From positions 11,036,001 to 11,100,000 of the forward strand of contig CM082579.2 in the NCBI GenBank assembly GCA_040954595.2: a DNA stretch of 64,000 nucleotides. The letters run 5' to 3'. The position numbers and the translations under genes are program-made. The notes beneath the pieces are model-generated. The model made no database searches, was not told the DNA's origin, and worked only from the letters and a program-made list of their open reading frames with translations. This stretch comes from Balanoglossus misakiensis. Lineage: Eukaryota > Hemichordata. Positions within the stretch are counted from its first letter, which is position 1. Each line of letters opens with the position of its first letter. Below are positions 59,601-64,000 of this stretch, in pieces.

Positions 59601-62600
59601 AAGACTAGTTCTGATGAACTATACTTCATGGTCCCCACCAATTGAAAAAAAAAATTATGAAATGTAAACATATCGTATGGTGAAAATAAATAATTATTAT
59701 TATTATGTGTGTGAGTTGACGTCTAAGTAATCAATAGCGTGTATGGTGAACATGTGTGGGTGGGACCGACCGTTTACATATATCACGTTTAAACGTGACA
59801 GTCGGTTATTCGGGATAATTTCTCTGCGCCCATGGTGTCCCGATTAAACAGCGGCGACTGTACACGCATGCAATGTGACCGGAATCAATTTGGCATTAAG
59901 CCAAACTTACTGCAGACATATCCTTGAGTAGTTTAATGATGACATCAGCAATATTCTGTGACATACTTCCCTTCAACCACCATCTTTTACTTTCACTCTT
60001 CTTACTCAGCTTTTCATCAACACTAAAAAAATAAATTAAGTCATCAAATGCTGACAATTAATAATGATAATTACAATTTATTTTGATCATTACCATCATT
60101 ATTGTTCAAAAGCATAGTACTGTGTAATTAACCATCTGACGAGTTTGATGTCAAAGGTCACAAATCTGAAACTTAATTACACCCTCACAATTAACCATCT
60201 GACATTTCTACATCTGAATACATAAATCTGAAAATGAAATGCATTAAAAGAAGTCCTATAAGAATATGACTTGCCTGGGGTTTAGCATTGTAGCTACTGT
60301 GAGGGTAGAGACAGCTCGACCACCTAACATACCAGAAGCTCCACCACCACCTTTGACCTTGGTTTGCACAGTCAAGGCTTTGGAAATACAGGCCAGTAAC
60401 ATGTCCAATATCCCCACTGTGTCTTCACTGTAACACTGTGATTTGCTAGACTGGGTTAAAATACTTAAATCTGTTGATGGTAGTGATGTTATTGCCAGGA
60501 TGCTGGAAAACCTCTGAGGGGAAATCTCCGGAAGGATTCGGCGTAGTATGGAGGCAACCTGTACAGAAGAAGGTAGCACGATCTTATTGAAAATCATAAT
60601 GTAATGAGTTCCTTCTATAAACTGAAGATAGAATATTGCAAGAAAGTAAACCATGATTTCCCTGATTGCATGTTATTCTACATGTGGATAGTGAATCAAG
60701 GTTTGACCACACACAACTTCCATTCTGTTTGTAGGATATGACAGTAAAAATCGAGCCAAAATGAATAAATGGTAAACACCGATTATTCATTTTGGCGAGT
60801 TTTTCACTCTCGTGTCTACAAGTGGGATGGAAGTTGTGTGTGGTCGAATGTTGATTCACTATATATTCACATGTTCATTAACATAAAGGGTGTCTAGTAT
60901 TTCTTGTATACAAAGTTTTTGTATCAATACACACAAGTATAGAAAGCTGATTTACCTGTCGTTGTACCCTGGGTGATCCAGTATGAAGCAGGGTGAGGAC
61001 ATCTTGTATAAGGGTCACCTGTTGTGCTATATAGGCTCTGCCAACACTGGACCCACTCAATGCAAGAACCATGGAGAGCAATTCAAAGCAGTAGGCATCT
61101 GATGTTGTTATGACTGCTAGATTCTCTTTGTTTTCTCCCACTAGTAGACTACTTTCCCATTCTTCTCTCACTCTACACGTCTCTTTTCTGATGGCTTGCA
61201 CAATGTGAGAACACACCTTGAATAAAGTTGTTCACAAAAAGAAAAAAATAATCAGTGTCTTACAGGTGAAAATGAGCTATAATTAAATTGTCTTGAAACT
61301 CATCACTGTTCTGCAATTCACCTAGTCTGTATTATAAAAGAACTCTTGAATTAATAGGATTAACTGCAAAAATTCCCCCAAATATGCAAATAAGCTTCTA
61401 TTATGGCACAGCGAAATGTCTCATGACAGCTTAATCTCTCAGACCAATAGATTGTTTCATCAAATTTGGTGCAGTAATTCTCTGTATATGACAATGCTGT
61501 CATGGTACTCTCCATAGACAACCATTATGAGAAATAATTGATCTTTGAAAACTTCCTCAATATGCAAGTCACACTCACCAAAATCTGATCAGTTATTGCC
61601 ACTTTGAACCTGAGCTTAATACACATGTATCATGTTAACAGACACACATACATACATACATACATACATACATACATACATACATACACATACAGACAGA
61701 CAGACAGACCCTATGTGCAGCATGGCTCTAGAACAAACAACCCAATCTAACCATGTCTGATTTTCGTCATAAGAAGGAAGTACAGGCTTACAGCAAGCAA
61801 ACTACCGACTGACCTCACCCAGCATGATCTAATATGATCAACATAGCTCACAAACACACAATAACATTGCAGTATTATCTAAAGTAAATTCTTACCTGTT
61901 TCTGGAGATGAGTTAATTTACTTCTGCTGAAGAGTATACCGACCATATGTTCTCTCAGATCACAGTCATTCAAACCCTAAAATGTGTAACACGGTAAATG
62001 TAATACTAGTAAAAAAGTCAGAAAAACAATGATGAGATGGTTGGGTTCTGGCCTTACAATGACGTTTACTGTAAGAATAACATTGTATATATGATACCCC
62101 AAAATGTAAATATAAAATATTAAAGGTTACCTTATCACTCTTTTTATTCTTGTCTGTGTCTATGCCATCTACATCATCCTCATCAGCAATCAATCGACCA
62201 AACACTTGTGATGTCAACAGTCGAAACACTTTCAACGTTTCTGCTTCACAGTCCCTTTGTTGTTTTAACACAGTGGAAATGCTTGGTCCAACGTTAATAT
62301 TACTGTCATCCAGTTTACCCAGTAGTTTGACCTGGCGAACTCTGAGGCTATTATCAGGGCCTTTCAAATCAATTTTGATGATTTTATTGTTATGCGCAGG
62401 AACACTCCATGTAACCCATCCACTGTGTCTTGATTCAATCTCTGTCTGTATAATAGAAATAAAAAAATTCAATATGCAACTGTGCTGGGCATAACCACAA
62501 ACTTTATATTATCTTTCATAGAAGTCGCTTGAGTACACCTGGTCAGTTATAAACGTCATTTATTTTTCATTCAGACTGCATTGACATCACAACAGGGAAA

Positions 62601-63668
62601 TGCAATGTAGCATATCAGTTACACACCACAGCCTACAATACCGCCCTTCGCCAAATCACATAATTTTATCATTATTTCATAGTGTAGACTTTTCATTGAA
62701 AAACAACACACAGTTTACAGTATTCACTTTTTTCAGTAGCCATGGTGTTATGTCATCACTCTACGAAATATGAGAAACAGTTATTGAAGAATTTACCAAG
62801 AACTGTTGTGTACGCCAAATGACATACAACAGAGTGATCACAGAAGTCCATTAGTCCAAAGAAATAAGAATCACCCTAGCATGGTTTTTCGGTATGTTAA
62901 CACTTTATGAGAATACCTCTCCTTTGATTTCTAATGTGCACTGCCACAATGACTGTGTGGTAATGGTCTGCATAAATTCCAAATGAAAATCTCATATGAC
63001 AATCTAACTGACTAAAACTATGGGGCATTTGAGTCTCTCCCGAAACATTCTGCATCATGCTTGTCCATAACTGCTTCTGTAATTATTAAAATATGTTATC
63101 CATATCTAAAGACTCACCTGTTTGCATTTTTTCAGATCATCTGTACTACTGCCAACATTGAATGTAACATTGGTGACTTTATTCTGAAAAAGCAAATACA
63201 TATAAATGTTTGATGAAGTTGATAGAATCAATGATGTGAAGTGAAGGAACTGACTATTAAGAATCAAGTCAAAACAAGTCACAGCCAGTGACATAGTCCC
63301 CACTGGATCAACTTTTTCAGAAGAAATAGTTTCTAGGACACTCATCCCATTTGATCAGAATTGTTACAGAGACATTAAAAAGTGACATATCAGTTCTAGT
63401 TGGACTAGTACTAAACTATCAAACACACACTTTCCAAACTTACTCCAAGATCTCTGGAATTATCAATGTGTATTGCTACGATGATAGGGGACATCATATC
63501 ACTGCATGTCATAGTGATAGCTTTGGTCTTGTTTCTGTCCTCATCTCCAGACTCCCAAAATGTCTCTGTTGATCCGTCTGTAAGACTTTGTAACATGGCA
63601 GCCCTGCTGGATACTTGGATATCTGCAATTGATGTTATGTCTTGTGGACAACTCACATTCACAGCAGG
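53690..63668 (-). CDS. MYCBP2: E3 ubiquitin-protein ligase MYCBP2 (PAM/Highwire/RPM-1), C-terminal 947 residues
   Basis: Eighteen minus-strand exons join in phase, 5' to 3': 63444-63668, 63118-63183, 62131-62445, 61896-61976, 60956-61216, 60275-60558, 59911-60022, 59062-59181, 58694-58798, 58118-58246, 57858-57993, 57280-57386, 56667-56861, 56169-56276, 55457-55666, 54989-55096, 54482-54647, 53690-53805. The visible part starts with the DOC/APC10-like domain ([22 protein letters not shown]). A cysteine/histidine zinc module ([23 protein letters not shown]) lies near residue 525-565. The RING starts CMICFTEAL and closes at QCPICK (about 697-748). The tandem-cysteine domain follows ([34 protein letters not shown]), and the protein ends [12 protein letters not shown]. 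This is the RCR-type E3 that relays ubiquitin through cysteines and controls axon and synapse development. All cysteine clusters look intact. The 5' part lies beyond 64000. Confidence 0.95.
54141..54450. mobile_element. TTAA MITE carrying a GCGCATGCGC motif (copy 2)
   Basis: A 302-bp element lies between TTAA at 54141 and TTAA at 54447. It has 26-bp inverted ends (TAGCTCGTCTCACGCGCATG / CATGCGTGTGAGATGAGCTA). It is longer than the 23.5 kb copy by a segment at about 54340-54405. It lies in the last intron of MYCBP2. Confidence 0.85.
54711..54762. mobile_element. TTAA MITE, family 'GGGACAAAGTC', right-end fragment
   Basis: TAAACGGTGTCTTGTACCAA followed by GAGAGAGACTTTGTCCCT and TTAA. This is only the last 50 bp of the family. 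Confidence 0.7.
54773..54983. mobile_element. TA-flanked foldback MITE (TACTGTAAAACAC) beside a MYCBP2 donor
   Basis: A full 211-bp copy, very similar to 29901-30110. In the minus-strand MYCBP2 intron it begins at intron base 6, immediately after the donor GTAAA. Confidence 0.9.
57012..57260. mobile_element. TTAA MITE, family 'GGGACAAAGTC', left and central part
   Basis: TTAA then AGGGACAAAGTCTCTC and the central CGCCGAAATGAATAA palindrome. The right arm breaks off near 57260, 20 bp before a MYCBP2 exon. Confidence 0.75.
60672..60898. mobile_element. TTAA MITE, family 'GGGACAAAGTC', internal part
   Basis: The two internal arms (TTCTACATGTGGATAGTGAATC and complement) and the CGAGCCAAAATGAATAA palindrome are present; both outer ends are missing. 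It lies in a MYCBP2 intron. Confidence 0.75.
61646..61708. repeat. (CATA)n-(CAGA)n microsatellite
   Basis: About ten ACAT units followed by CAGA units in a MYCBP2 intron. Confidence 0.9.
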
Positions 63669-64000
63669 CTGTAAACAATCAAAAAGTGTATACAGTACAA
63701 TAACATATCATGAAAAAAGTGTAAAGGACACACGCTGACTATAAACATGTAGGTCTATCAGCTGTTATAGTTGGATTAATGCTACAACTCTATAAGCAGT
63801 GACTTATATATGATGTCAGTATTTAGATATTATCAAAACAAAACTTGTAATGCACCATATATGCATAAAAAGTAAATGCATGACTAACACATCTGTGTGC
63901 AGGTGGTAGCAATATTTGATATTTACTGCAATTCAGTTTTGATTAAAATAATTCATGATTTAATGATCATGTCCATCTAACCTTCAACATAAATTCAACC

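Overview
This window is animal genomic DNA, with intron-rich genes, GT-AG splice sites in consistent phase, many MITE-like elements and microsatellites. Gene content suggests a marine invertebrate deuterostome, most likely a cephalochordate or hemichordate: SRCR, pentraxin, HYR and GAIN/GPS ectodomains, LRR-Ig receptor remnants, an IFI44-like GTPase, and conserved metazoan genes (PGAP2, MYCBP2, ZFAND1, WDR55). The species cannot be fixed from sequence alone. No prokaryotic genes, CRISPR arrays or rRNA were seen, and I recognised no tRNA.

Layout, left to right. (1) 0.6-13.7 kb, + strand: a 20-exon gene with signal peptide, four group A SRCR domains, a pentraxin domain, two HYR domains and a GAIN-like region. 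It ends in a GPS motif that stops at the residue where GPS proteins normally cleave themselves. (2) 14.7-18.0 kb, +: a frameshifted LRR-Ig gene and a relic of a second copy. (3) 19.6-21.7 kb, +: the first two exons of ZFAND1 run directly into the last two exons of WDR55, two partial genes sharing one locus. (4) 24.0-26.7 kb, -: complete PGAP2. (5) 28.0-29.9 kb, +: a ten-finger C2H2 zinc-finger gene. (6) 31.6-35.5 kb, -: an unrecognised gene with a GRAM/PH-like segment and a cysteine cluster. (7) 35.5-42.9 kb: gene-poor and rich in foldback elements. (8) 42.9-49.0 kb, +: three tandem ubiquitin-like domains fused to an IFI44-like GTPase with a C-terminal CaaX-like box. (9) 49.0-51.7 kb: a nested tandem repeat block. 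(10) 53.7-64.0 kb, -: the 3' 18 coding exons of MYCBP2, whose 5' part lies beyond the window.

The most unusual items are the UBL3-GTPase-CaaX fusion, which looks like an innate-immune effector, and the SRCR-pentraxin-HYR-GAIN gene truncated at its GPS. The window also holds several MITE families with readable target-site duplications: TTAA (three families), TA, and one 9-bp case. One MITE starts six bases into a MYCBP2 intron and another follows the zinc-finger stop codon. All gene models were built by hand from splice-site phase and domain recognition; none is checked against transcripts.
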